DNA from: Bacteroidota bacterium
Lineage (GTDB): Bacteria; Bacteroidota; Bacteroidia; Bacteroidales; JADFUO01
NCBI GenBank assembly: GCA_015222115.1
Contig: JADFUO010000209.1
Location: forward strand, 1 to 15,605
Length of the DNA: 15,605 nt
Direction: 5' to 3'
This document shows positions 1-7,749 of the stretch, in pieces. The notes under the pieces were generated by a model. The model had not been told where the DNA came from. It was given only the letters and a program-made list of their open reading frames with translations, and did not search any database. The translations under genes were made by a program, and so were the position numbers. Every line of letters starts with the position of its first letter. The first letter of the stretch is position 1.

Positions 1-400
1 CCAAATGAGGTCCTTTTCCACCAGGGAAAGATAAAGCCTGGTTTGTGCACCACCAATATTCATCAAGGGTTTCACCTTTCCATGCAAAGACAGGAACACC
101 TGCTTTAGCCATAGCTGCGGCTGCATGGTCCTGTGTTGAAAAAATATTACAACTTGCCCACCTTACTTCAGCTCCTAATGCAATAAGAGTTTCAATCAAA
201 ACGGCAGTTTGAACAGTCATGTGAAGTGAACCGGTAATTCTTGCTCCTTTAAGGGGTTTCTCTGCAGTAAATTTTTTACGGATAGCCATTAATCCGGGCA
301 TTTCTTTTTCAGCAATTTCTATCTCTTTCCTTCCGAATTCTGCAAGTGAAATATCTGCTATTTTGTATTTTAATTCTTTTTCAACCATTACATTTTCCAT
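1..400 (-). CDS. ahcY: S-adenosyl-L-homocysteine hydrolase, N-terminal part (truncated by window edge)
   Basis: This is the N-terminal 133 residues of adenosylhomocysteinase, which reversibly splits S-adenosylhomocysteine into adenosine and homocysteine in the cytoplasm, using bound NAD. The reading frame is open from an ATG at 400 to the window edge, so the C-terminal two thirds, including the Rossmann NAD domain, lie outside. Family signatures are visible: G57-S-L-H-M-T-V-Q-T-A at residues 57-66, the [12 protein letters not shown] stretch at residues 85-96 containing substrate-binding Asp91, and the [12 protein letters not shown] segment at residues 107-118. A second in-frame ATG lies at codon 5; I chose the upstream one because it follows a good promoter with a 39-45 nt leader. 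It is divergent from the phosphopantetheinyl transferase gene and close to metH and the folate reductase, so the local theme is methyl-group recycling. Identification is secure. Confidence 0.96.
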   Translation of the reverse strand, partial: MENVMVEKELKYKIADISLAEFGRKEIEIAEKEMPGLMAIRKKFTAEKPLKGARITGSLHMTVQTAVLIETLIALGAEVRWASCNIFSTQDHAAAAMAKAGVPVFAWKGETLDEYWWCTNQALSFPGGKGPHL

Positions 401-438
401 TATAAATTATTTTAAATTGTTTTAATTTTTTGGGGGTG

Positions 439-469
439 CAAAGTTAGTCAATTTTTATAAAAGAGCAAA
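439..469 (-). promoter_or_regulatory. Bacteroidetes-type promoter of ahcY
   Basis: Read on the minus strand there is a TTTG at 469-466, a 19-nt spacer, then TAACTTTG at 446-439. This matches the Bacteroidetes sigma consensus (TTTG, about 19 nt, TAnnTTTG). Transcription would start near 432, in or next to a run of C residues, giving a leader of roughly 30 nt before the ATG at 400. There is no room for a known riboswitch in the leader. Confidence 0.75.
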
Positions 470-506
470 GTTTTGTGAATTTTTTAAATAATTTAGATTT
501 TACGAT

Positions 507-514
507 TAACTTTG
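507..514 (+). promoter_or_regulatory. -7 element of the promoter for the phosphopantetheinyl transferase gene
   Basis: TAACTTTG matches the Bacteroidetes -7 consensus TAnnTTTG and lies 31 nt before the ATG at 546. I do not see a good TTG/TTTG at the matching -33 distance, so only half of the promoter is supported. It shares the 145-bp divergent intergenic region with the ahcY promoter. Confidence 0.55.
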
Positions 515-545
515 AAAACTAAAAATATTTTAACAGTTAAAATAA

Positions 546-1181
546 ATGTCCATATTTTTTAAAAAACAAATAAACGATAACATTTTATTTGGTGTCTGGA
601 AAATATCCGAGTCAGCAGAATGGCTTGTTTCAAATATAAATCTTGATAAAGATGATACAAATATTTTTAATTCTTTTAAAACCGATATCAGAAAAAAGCA
701 TTGGCTCACTTATCGTATTTTACTTAAAGAATTAATTGATTCTAAATCGGAATTAAAAATTTTATATGACGAATCAGGGAAGCCACATCTGAAAAACTCA
801 AATTATAAAATTTCCATCAGTCATTCGTTTGAATTTGTTGCTGCAATTGTTAGCTGGAAAGTCCCTGTTGGAATTGACATTGAAAAAATTTCTCCAAGGA
901 TTGAACGCATTAAAAGTAAATTCCTTAGTCCAGATGAACTTAAAGATATTAATGAAAGTTTCAGGTTGGAAAAACTTTATGTTTACTGGTGTGCCAAAGA
1001 AGCATTATACAAATTGTATGGCAAAAGAAACCTGAATTTTATCACCAATATAAAAATTACCCCATTCAACTTTGAACAAAAAGGGCATATAAACGGCGAA
1101 CTGTCAGGTGATAGTTATTCAAAAAAATACAAATTATTTTATGAGCAGGTTAATGATTATATGTTGGTTTATGTTTTTTAA
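546..1181 (+). CDS. Sfp-type 4'-phosphopantetheinyl transferase
   Basis: This 211-residue cytoplasmic enzyme transfers the 4'-phosphopantetheine arm of coenzyme A to a serine of acyl or peptidyl carrier proteins. The family motifs appear in order: G-K-P-H-L followed by I-S-I-S-H-S at residues 79-94, G-I-D-I-E at 109-113 (Mg-binding Asp111 and Glu113), and W-C-A-K-E-A-L-Y-K at 148-156 (Glu152, Lys156). These fall very close to D107, E109 and E151 of Bacillus Sfp. The length is typical for the Sfp group and longer than AcpS. No polyketide or peptide synthase is visible nearby, so the carrier protein served is unknown; in many Bacteroidetes this family may be the general holo-ACP synthase (inference). 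The start at 546 follows a -7 element by about 30 nt. The gene ends immediately before a repeat-rich intergenic stretch. Confidence 0.93.
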   Translation: MSIFFKKQINDNILFGVWKISESAEWLVSNINLDKDDTNIFNSFKTDIRKKHWLTYRILLKELIDSKSELKILYDESGKPHLKNSNYKISISHSFEFVAAIVSWKVPVGIDIEKISPRIERIKSKFLSPDELKDINESFRLEKLYVYWCAKEALYKLYGKRNLNFITNIKITPFNFEQKGHINGELSGDSYSKKYKLFYEQVNDYMLVYVF

Positions 1182-1184
1182 CCC

Positions 1185-1216
1185 GTGTTATTGTGTTTAT
1201 GTGTTAAAGTGTTTTT
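1185..1216 (+). repeat. 8-bp tandem repeat, unit GTGTTWWW, four copies
   Basis: Starting 4 nt after the transferase stop codon, four contiguous 8-bp units all begin GTGTT (GTGTTATT, GTGTTTAT, GTGTTAAA, GTGTTTTT). Two related units reappear at 6632-6647 on the other side of the metH operon. It forms no convincing hairpin, so I do not call it a terminator. Confidence 0.7.
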
Positions 1217-1220
1217 GTTC

Positions 1221-1251
1221 TTCGTAATTCGTAAATCGTAATTCGTAATTC
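1221..1251 (+). repeat. 7-bp tandem repeat, unit TTCGTAA, four copies plus a partial one
   Basis: Units at 1221, 1228, 1235 and 1242 read TTCGTAA, TTCGTAA, ATCGTAA and TTCGTAA, followed by a decayed partial unit. It lies directly after the 8-bp array in the 138-bp gap before metH. Function is unknown; it resembles the short heptamer repeats known from cyanobacterial intergenic regions, which differ in sequence. Confidence 0.75.
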
Positions 1252-1319
1252 TGTCTGCTTTCACTAAAATAAGTAAACAATGTTTTCGTTTAAATAAATT
1301 TAGTAAAACATATCAATAT

Positions 1320-4300
1320 ATGAATACCGAAAAAAATATTTACACAGAAGTTGAAAAACGAATACTGGTTCTTGATGGTGCCATGGGTACCATGATACAG
1401 AAATATAATCTTGAAGAAAAAGATTTTCGTGGAGAAAGATTTACAAAGAATTTTCCTGAGCAGAAAGGAAATAACGACTTGTTATCATTAACAAAACCGG
1501 AAATAATTAAAGAAATTCACTCTCAGTTTTTAGAAGCAGGAGCAGATATTATTGAAACGAATACTTTTAATGCCAACAGAATTTCATTGGCAGATTATAA
1601 GATGGAAGATTTGGTTTATGAAATAAATTATGCTGCTGCAAAAAATGCACGGCAAGTTGCTGATAAATATACTTTATTAAACCCTGATAAACCACGCTTT
1701 GTTGCAGGGTCAATAGGTCCAACCAACAAAACTGCTTCAATGTCGCCTGATGTAAACAATCCTGCTTACAGAGCAGTCACTTTTTACGATCTTGTTGAAG
1801 CTTATAAAGAACAGGTAGAAGCATTGATTGACGGCGGAGTTGATTTGATTCTAATAGAAACTGTTTTTGATATTCTTAATGCAAAAGCAGCTTTATTTGC
1901 TGTTGAGGAAGTTTTTGAAAAGAAAAAAGTAAAATTACCAGTATCAGTTTCAGTTACTGTTTCTGATAAAAGCGGGAGAACATTATCAGGACAAACTGTT
2001 AAAGCATTTTTAATTTCCCTCTCTCCTTTTAATTTGTTCAGTGTTGGTTTAAATTGTTCTTTTGGTGCAGATGATTTATATCCGTTTTTAGAAGAATTAT
2101 CAAAGAATACCCCTGTTTATGTTAGTGCATATCCAAATGCAGGCTTGCCTGATGAATTCGGCGAATATGATCAAACAGCCGAACTTATGGCATTAAAAAT
2201 TCAAAAATATTTTGACAACAAATTAGTGAATATTATTGGTGGTTGTTGCGGAACAACACCCGCTCATATCAAAGAATTTGCTATAGTGGCAGCAAAGTCA
2301 AAAAAAAGAGAAGTGCCTGACAATAAAAACCTGACCCAATTAAGCGGACTTGAACCTCTTACAATCAGCAAAGAAAGCAATTTTGTTAATATCGGTGAGA
2401 GAACTAATGTTGCCGGTTCAAGAAAATTTGCCAGACTAATCAGGGAAAAGCAATATGAAGAAACATTATCAATTGCACGACATCAGGTTGAAAACGGAGC
2501 ACAAATTATTGATGTAAACATGGATGATGCAATGCTTGACGCTGAAAAAGAAATGGTTAATTTTTTAAACCTTTTAAGTTCTGACCCTGATATTGCACGT
2601 GTGCCTGTTATGATTGATTCATCCAAATGGGAAGTTATTGAATCCGGATTAAAATGTTTGCAGGGCAAAGCTATTGTGAACTCAATTAGTTTAAAGGAAG
2701 GCGAAGATATTTTTATTAAACATGCAGAAAAAATAAAAAAATACGGAGCTGCCGTTGTAGTTATGGCTTTTGATGAAAAGGGTCAGGCAACCTCATTTAA
2801 ACGAAGAATAGAAGTTTGTAAGCGTGCTTATGATATTCTCGTAAATAAAGTTGATTTTCCACCTCAGGATATAATTTTTGACCCGAACATTCTGGCAATA
2901 GCAACAGGCATTGAAGAACATAACAATTTTGCCGTTGATTTTATAAATGCAACAAAATGGATAAAAGAAAATCTACCTTATGCAAAGGTTAGTGCCGGTG
3001 TTAGCAATTTGTCTTTTTCTTTCAGAGGAAATAATGTTGTACGGCAAGCAATGCATTCGGTATTTCTTTATCATGCAATTAATGCAGGATTGGACATGGG
3101 AATTGTAAACTCTGCAATGTTGCAGATTTATGATGAAATACCTGAAGATTTATTAATTCTGGTTGAAGATGTTGTTTTAAATCGCAATGCTGTTGCAACT
3201 GAAAAACTTATTGAATTTGCACAGGAAATAATTGAAAAAGGTACTGAAGTTATTAAAACTGATGAATGGAGGAACAATATAGTCGAAGGACGATTAAAAC
3301 ATGCATTAATAAAAGGAATTACCGATTATCTTGAAGAAGATCTGGAAGAAGCCCGCAAAAAATATTCTCCTACCTTAAGTATTATTGAAGGTCCGTTAAT
3401 GGATGGGATGAATGCAGTTGGGAAATTATTTGGTGAAGGAAAAATGTTCTTGCCACAAGTTGTAAAAACAGCAAGAGTTATGAAAAAGGCAGTTGCATTT
3501 TTGCACCCATATATTGAACAGGAAAAATCACAAAACGGACAAAAGAGTTCTTTAAAGAAAATTTTATTAGCTACTGTTAAAGGCGATGTGCATGATATCG
3601 GGAAAAATATTGTAAGTGTTATTTTATCATGTAATAATTATGATATTATTGATTTGGGAGTTATGGTACAAACCGAAAAAATATTAGAGGAGGCAAAAGA
3701 TAAAAATGTTGATATTATAGGATTAAGCGGATTAATTACTCCTTCTCTTGAAGAAATGGTGAAAGTTGCCAAAGAGATGGAAAAACAAGATTTTTCTATA
3801 CCTTTGATTATAGGCGGTGCTACCACTTCCCCTATTCATACTGCCGTGAAAATTGCCCCTGAATATTCAGGTGCTGCCGTTTATGTTAAGGATGCCTCGC
3901 AAAGTGTGATGATTGTTAATAATTTGTTATCTGAAAATAAAAAAGAAAAATATATTGATTCAATAAAAAATGAATATCAAAAATTAAGAGATAAACACAG
4001 CAAAAAAAGTATTTCAGAATATTTATCTATTAATGATGTCCGTAAGAATAAGTTAAAAATCAATTGGGAAAAATCTTCAATTATAAAACCTAAATTTACC
4101 GGAGTTAAAATCTTTGATGACTATTCAATAAACGAAATTAAAGATTATATAAATTGGACGTTTTTCTTTAAAGCATGGGAACTAAAAGGTATTTCGCCTA
4201 ATATTCCTAAAGATGATGAAAAATCTAAAGAAGCACAAAAATTATTTGATGATGCTCAAAATCTTTTACAAGAAATTATTAATAACAATTTGCTGGATGC

Positions 4301-4979
4301 AAAGGCAGTTATCGGCTTGTTCCCTGCTAATTCAGTTGTTGATGATATTGAAATATACTCTGACGGTTCACGAGAAAATGTTTTGAAGGTAATTCATAAT
4401 TTGCGTCAACAGACTAAAAAACCAAATGGTAATCCGAATTTATCATTAGCAGATTTTATTGCCCCGAAACAAAGCAAAGTTAATGATTATATTGGTTTTT
4501 TTGCTTTAACAACAGGTTTGGATATTGAAAAATCTCTGAAATTTTATAAAGAAAATAATGATGATTATAAAGCCATTATGATTCAGCTATTGGCTGACAG
4601 ATTAGCCGAAGCATTTTCAGAATTAATGCATTTAAAAATAAGAAAAGAAATCTGGGGATATGCTTCTGACGAAAACTTAACAAAAGAACAGTTGTTTAAA
4701 GGAAATTTTCAGGGGATACGCCCTGCAATAGGTTATCCTGCCTGCCCCGACCATTCTGAAAAGAAAACAATTTTTGATTTATTAAATGTTGAAAAAAACA
4801 TCAGAATAAATTTAACGGAAAATTATGCTATGTATCCGACTGCTTCTTTATGTGGTTTGTATTTTTCACATCCTCAATCAAAATATTTTTCAGTCGGAAA
4901 AATCTCTGAGGACCAGTTGGAAGACTATGCAAAAAGGAAAAATGTAAAACCTGTAACTATTAAAATTTTTATACGATGA
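1320..4979 (+). CDS. metH: Cobalamin-dependent methionine synthase (5-methyltetrahydrofolate:homocysteine methyltransferase)
   Basis: Full-length, 1219 residues against 1227 for E. coli MetH, with all modules present. The homocysteine domain (about 1-325) has the zinc ligands Cys246, Cys309 and Cys310 (G-L-N-C and G-G-C-C-G-T). The pterin domain (about 350-625) has I-G-E-R-T-N at 358-363. The cobalamin cap (about 640-735) is followed by the B12 domain with D756-x-H758-x-x-G761; His758 is the expected lower axial cobalt ligand. The AdoMet reactivation domain (about 895-1219) carries R1134-P-A-I-G-Y-P-A-C-P and F-S-H-P near 1180, so the enzyme should be self-reactivating with a flavodoxin-type reductant. 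It methylates homocysteine in the cytoplasm using methyl-tetrahydrofolate. Its stop codon overlaps the start of the reductase gene (ATGA), indicating translational coupling and substrate channelling at operon level. No cobalamin or SAM riboswitch fits in the 138-bp upstream gap and no clear promoter is visible there. Confidence 0.98.
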   Translation: MNTEKNIYTEVEKRILVLDGAMGTMIQKYNLEEKDFRGERFTKNFPEQKGNNDLLSLTKPEIIKEIHSQFLEAGADIIETNTFNANRISLADYKMEDLVYEINYAAAKNARQVADKYTLLNPDKPRFVAGSIGPTNKTASMSPDVNNPAYRAVTFYDLVEAYKEQVEALIDGGVDLILIETVFDILNAKAALFAVEEVFEKKKVKLPVSVSVTVSDKSGRTLSGQTVKAFLISLSPFNLFSVGLNCSFGADDLYPFLEELSKNTPVYVSAYPNAGLPDEFGEYDQTAELMALKIQKYFDNKLVNIIGGCCGTTPAHIKEFAIVAAKSKKREVPDNKNLTQLSGLEPLTISKESNFVNIGERTNVAGSRKFARLIREKQYEETLSIARHQVENGAQIIDVNMDDAMLDAEKEMVNFLNLLSSDPDIARVPVMIDSSKWEVIESGLKCLQGKAIVNSISLKEGEDIFIKHAEKIKKYGAAVVVMAFDEKGQATSFKRRIEVCKRAYDILVNKVDFPPQDIIFDPNILAIATGIEEHNNFAVDFINATKWIKENLPYAKVSAGVSNLSFSFRGNNVVRQAMHSVFLYHAINAGLDMGIVNSAMLQIYDEIPEDLLILVEDVVLNRNAVATEKLIEFAQEIIEKGTEVIKTDEWRNNIVEGRLKHALIKGITDYLEEDLEEARKKYSPTLSIIEGPLMDGMNAVGKLFGEGKMFLPQVVKTARVMKKAVAFLHPYIEQEKSQNGQKSSLKKILLATVKGDVHDIGKNIVSVILSCNNYDIIDLGVMVQTEKILEEAKDKNVDIIGLSGLITPSLEEMVKVAKEMEKQDFSIPLIIGGATTSPIHTAVKIAPEYSGAAVYVKDASQSVMIVNNLLSENKKEKYIDSIKNEYQKLRDKHSKKSISEYLSINDVRKNKLKINWEKSSIIKPKFTGVKIFDDYSINEIKDYINWTFFFKAWELKGISPNIPKDDEKSKEAQKLFDDAQNLLQEIINNNLLDAKAVIGLFPANSVVDDIEIYSDGSRENVLKVIHNLRQQTKKPNGNPNLSLADFIAPKQSKVNDYIGFFALTTGLDIEKSLKFYKENNDDYKAIMIQLLADRLAEAFSELMHLKIRKEIWGYASDENLTKEQLFKGNFQGIRPAIGYPACPDHSEKKTIFDLLNVEKNIRINLTENYAMYPTASLCGLYFSHPQSKYFSVGKISEDQLEDYAKRKNVKPVTIKIFIR

Positions 4980-6553
4980 AGAAATTGAGAGAATTATTTG
5001 AAAAAGAAGACAAATTTTTAACCGGAGTAGAATTAGTAAATACACGAGGAATAATTCAACAGAAGAATAGCCTGAAAGTATTAACACTTGCCGAAAATCT
5101 TTCAAATGATGACAGAATTGACTGGCTTTCAATTACCGATAGTGCAGGTGGTAATCCTACCATATCACCTGATTTACTGGGGGGGAAAATTATGGGTTCC
5201 GGAAAAAATATTATTATTCATATAAGCTGTAAAGACCTGAACAGAAACGGTTTGGAAAGTCTTGTCTGGAAATATGCAAGCGAGCAATTTGATAATTTAT
5301 TGGTTCTTTCAGGCGACTACCCGATAAATGGTTATAAAGGTATTGCTCAGCCGGTATTTGATTTGGACTCAGTTGGATTATTGCAAATGCTCAATAATAT
5401 GAATCAAGGTCTGACGATAAAAGGAAGGAAGCCCGGTTCATATATTGAACTTGATAAAACCGATTTCTTTTTGGGATGTGCTGTTTCACCTTATAAATTC
5501 AGCGAAGCCGAACAAATGATGCAATATGAAAAGCTGAAATTAAAGATCAAAACAGGTGCAAAATTTATTATTTCTCAATTGGGATATGATATCAGGAAAT
5601 CGCATGAATTATTAAACTATTTAAAAGACAATAAAATTAATTTACCTGTAATTGGCTATATCTATCTATTGTCGGCAGGTGTTGCAAATATTTTTAATAA
5701 AAATTTAATTCCCGGATGTGTAGTTTCTGATGAATTTCTAAAAAAAATTAAAAAGGAAAAAAAATCTGAGGATAAAGGCAAAGCTTATTTTATTGATTTT
5801 GCTGCAAAGCAATTTGTTGCCTTAAAAGCAATGGGATATAAAGGTGCTTACATTGGTGGCATTCACAATTATGAAGATTTTAATGCAATAATGAACAAAG
5901 TTAAAGAATACGAATCGGCTGATTGGCTTGATTTTGTCAAAGAGCTTACAAATCCGCAACCAAAAGAATTTTATTATTATTCGCTTGACAAAAACACCGG
6001 GCTTTCTGACACAAATAAAATAAATCCCGAATATTCAAATATCAAAAAATCATCATTTTCAAAATATGTAACTCTTTCATACAGATTCAGCAGAATAATA
6101 CATGCTTTATTTTTTGGATATGATGCTCCTTTTTTTAAAACGTGTAAGTCGTATTATAGATTTATTGAAAAAAGGAATATATTAAGTAAATTATCTTATT
6201 GCAATGAAAGATTTTGGAAAACGATTTTTTTCAGATGCAAAGAATGTGGTGATTGCTCTTTGCCTGATATAACTTATTTATGTCCTGTATCACAATGTGA
6301 AAAAAACCAACGAAACGGACCTTGCGGAGGAAGTTCAAAAAATATGTGTGAAGTTACAAAAACAGATAGAGAATGTATTTGGGTAAGAGCTTATTATCGT
6401 AATAAATATTTTAACGGGAACAAAAATAATTTATTAAACAAAAGACCTGTTATTATAAATTATGATTTGAAAAATACTTCAAGCTGGGCTAATACTTTCC
6501 TTTTAAAAGACCACAATGCCTATAAAGGTAAGGCTGAAACAAAGAGCCGGTAA
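4976..6553 (+). CDS. Methylenetetrahydrofolate reductase with C-terminal MetV-like cysteine-rich domain (MetF-MetV fusion)
   Basis: This 525-residue protein should reduce 5,10-methylene- to 5-methyl-tetrahydrofolate, the methyl donor for MetH, whose gene it overlaps by 4 nt. Residues 1 to about 300 are a divergent MetF TIM barrel: Glu19 in G-V-E-L (E. coli Glu28), Asp114 in L-S-G-D-Y-P (Asp120) and Gln201 in I-I-S-Q-L-G-Y-D (Gln183). After a linker, residues about 365-480 match the MTHFR C-terminal/MetV domain: C421-x2-C424-x2-C427, C436-P-V-S-Q-C441, then N-Q-R-N-G-P-C450-G-G-S, C458 and C467. In acetogens MetV is a separate subunit that binds metal or Fe-S centres and partners MetF, with electrons not supplied simply by NADH. 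Here both parts are in one chain, at least 200 residues longer than classical MetF. The electron donor cannot be told from sequence. The last 45 residues beyond the Cys-rich part are low in recognisable motifs. Confidence 0.88.
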   Translation: MKKLRELFEKEDKFLTGVELVNTRGIIQQKNSLKVLTLAENLSNDDRIDWLSITDSAGGNPTISPDLLGGKIMGSGKNIIIHISCKDLNRNGLESLVWKYASEQFDNLLVLSGDYPINGYKGIAQPVFDLDSVGLLQMLNNMNQGLTIKGRKPGSYIELDKTDFFLGCAVSPYKFSEAEQMMQYEKLKLKIKTGAKFIISQLGYDIRKSHELLNYLKDNKINLPVIGYIYLLSAGVANIFNKNLIPGCVVSDEFLKKIKKEKKSEDKGKAYFIDFAAKQFVALKAMGYKGAYIGGIHNYEDFNAIMNKVKEYESADWLDFVKELTNPQPKEFYYYSLDKNTGLSDTNKINPEYSNIKKSSFSKYVTLSYRFSRIIHALFFGYDAPFFKTCKSYYRFIEKRNILSKLSYCNERFWKTIFFRCKECGDCSLPDITYLCPVSQCEKNQRNGPCGGSSKNMCEVTKTDRECIWVRAYYRNKYFNGNKNNLLNKRPVIINYDLKNTSSWANTFLLKDHNAYKGKAETKSR

Positions 6554-6631
6554 TCAACGAAGCATTCTTACAGGCAAACAAGTTTAGCTAAGTGTTTTGG
6601 GAATTAATGGTTTTATGGTTTATATATTTGT

Positions 6632-6647
6632 GTGTTATCGTGTTTGT
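6632..6647 (+). repeat. Two 8-bp units related to the array upstream of metH
   Basis: GTGTTATC followed by GTGTTTGT. The first 14 bases differ at one position from 1185-1198, and the orientation is the same. The metH-reductase operon is thus bracketed by related direct repeats about 5.4 kb apart. Confidence 0.6.
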
Positions 6648-6649
6648 TT

Positions 6650-6677
6650 CAGGTTTCAAGTTCCAGGTTTCAAGTTT
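6650..6677 (+). repeat. Two 14-bp repeats, each two 7-bp units CARGTTY
   Basis: The 14-mer CAGGTTTCAAGTTC at 6650-6663 is repeated at 6664-6677 with only the last base changed (T). Each half is a variant of CARGTTY, so the array can also be read as four heptamers. It runs into a T tract ending near 6683. Confidence 0.75.
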
Positions 6678-6757
6678 TTTTTTGCCAACTGCACACTGCT
6701 TATTAACCTCTGGTTTTTACTTTTTCACATTTGACTTCTGATATTTATCTTTAATCA

Positions 6758-6822
6758 ACCGTATTTTCACTATATTTCCATTGTATTTCTACTGTATTTC
6801 AATTGTATTTCTATCAATTTCT
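6758..6822 (+). repeat. 11-bp tandem repeat, consensus ATTGTATTTCT, about six units
   Basis: Units start at 6758, 6769, 6780, 6791, 6802 and 6813 (the last is 10 bp). The copies at 6780 and 6802 are identical, the others differ at two to four positions. All share a TATTTC-like core on one face of the helix, because 11 bp is close to one turn. The array ends 99 bp before the GGGP synthase start. No known operator is recognised. Confidence 0.75.
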
Positions 6823-6921
6823 AATATCTGTTAATAATCCGTAACCAGTAACAAACAAATTTTTTATATTTTTTACCATTCGATTTATTATTTTTCTTAA
6901 TATTGTAGAAAAAACATCCGC

Positions 6922-7659
6922 ATGAGCATATATACCTCCCTAATAGAAAAACAAAAGCAGGGGAAAAAACAATTTGCAGTTTTGGTTGACCCTGATAAAC
7001 CATCCGATAAGGAAATAATCAATATAGCTGAAAATGCACAAAAATCCTCAGTTGATTATTTTTTTGTCGGAGGAAGTTTACTTACAAATAACAACTTAGA
7101 TATTTGCATTAAACTCCTGAAAGAACACAGTACTATTCCTGTTGTTTTGTTTCCGGGAAACACTTTACAGATGAGCAATAAAGCCGATGCTTTTTTGTTC
7201 CTGTCATTAATATCCGGAAGGAACGCAGAAATGTTGATAGGTCGTCATGTAATTGCAGCACCATATCTTAAGCTTAGCGGACTGGAAGTTATTTCAGCCG
7301 GCTATATGCTTATTGACAGCGGAAAACCGACAACCGTTTCCTATATGAGCAATTCTTTTCCAATACCGTTGGATAAAATTGATGTGGCTGCCTGCACTGC
7401 TATGGCAGGTGAGATGCTCGGACTAAAAATGATTTTTATGGATGCAGGCAGCGGTGCTTTAAAGCCAATCTCCAAGGAAATGATAACAATAGTAAAACAA
7501 AGTATTTCAATACCGCTTATCATAGGTGGAGGTATTGATTCACCTGAAAAAGCATTAGAAAATGTAAAAGCCGGTGCTGATATAATTGTAGTTGGCAATA
7601 GCATTGAAAAAGATAATTCTCTTATTGCAGCGATTGCAGATGCAGTTCATTCGGTTTAA
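6922..7659 (+). CDS. Geranylgeranylglyceryl phosphate synthase family protein (bacterial group II GGGPS/PcrB-like)
   Basis: This 245-residue TIM-barrel enzyme is expected to couple sn-glycerol-1-phosphate to a polyprenyl diphosphate through an ether bond, a reaction best known from archaeal lipid synthesis. Visible family features are F-A-V-L-V-D-P-D-K-P at residues 18-27, V-V-L-F-P-G-N in strand 3-4, the E-V-I-S-A-G-Y-M-L-I-D segment that shapes the prenyl pocket, M-D-A-G-S-G-A, and the phosphate-binding G-G-G-I and V-G-N loops near the C-terminus. Full length for the family, with no membrane segments. Bacteroidetes homologues of this group have been shown to make geranylgeranylglyceryl phosphate; Firmicutes PcrB uses longer prenyl chains, so chain length is not settled here. 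No glycerol-1-phosphate dehydrogenase or further ether-lipid gene is in the window. From memory, this gene often neighbours the Sfp-type transferase in related bacteria; here the metH operon lies between them. Confidence 0.9.
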   Translation: MSIYTSLIEKQKQGKKQFAVLVDPDKPSDKEIINIAENAQKSSVDYFFVGGSLLTNNNLDICIKLLKEHSTIPVVLFPGNTLQMSNKADAFLFLSLISGRNAEMLIGRHVIAAPYLKLSGLEVISAGYMLIDSGKPTTVSYMSNSFPIPLDKIDVAACTAMAGEMLGLKMIFMDAGSGALKPISKEMITIVKQSISIPLIIGGGIDSPEKALENVKAGADIIVVGNSIEKDNSLIAAIADAVHSV

Positions 7660-7674
7660 TTAATCAACTTTCCC

Positions 7675-7711
7675 TTGTGCAGTTACAGAAATTATTTTTA
7701 AAATTGCACAA
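7675..7711. promoter_or_regulatory. Inverted repeat between the GGGP synthase and peptidase genes
   Basis: Arms TTGTGCA (7675-7681) and TGCACAA (7705-7711) are perfect complements separated by 23 AT-rich bases; two more inner bases pair after one mismatch. It begins 16 nt after the GGGP synthase stop codon. It could be a weak terminator or a regulator site for the downstream gene; there is no clean T tract after it. Confidence 0.4.
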
Positions 7712-7749
7712 ACTTTTCCATATTGTTTCATTTTTAATCAATATCAAGT

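Larger units (their letters stand above)
6554..6921. other. Repeat-rich intergenic region, no gene seen
   Basis: These 368 bp between the folate reductase and the GGGP synthase gene contain no supportable ORF or structured RNA. They hold three short tandem repeat arrays (described separately) plus a T run at 6675-6683 and a small ACTGC direct repeat near 6687-6699. The best -7 candidate for the downstream gene, TAATATTG at 6898-6905, deviates from consensus and sits only 16 nt before the ATG, so I do not call it a promoter. Confidence 0.7.

Noticed and set aside
1295..1303. TAAATTTAG as a -7 promoter for metH
   Set aside because: It lacks the final TTTG and has no -33 partner, so the metH promoter remains unassigned.
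1182..1319. Cobalamin or SAM riboswitch upstream of metH
   Set aside because: The gap is only 138 bp and is mostly tandem repeats; no conserved core or stable stem structure is seen.
6898..6905. TAATATTG as a promoter for the GGGP synthase gene
   Set aside because: One mismatch to TAnnTTTG, no -33 element, and too near the start codon to be convincing.
6554..6921. CRISPR array or mobile element remnant
   Set aside because: The repeats are 7-11 bp and contiguous with no spacers, and there is no transposase or terminal inverted repeat.
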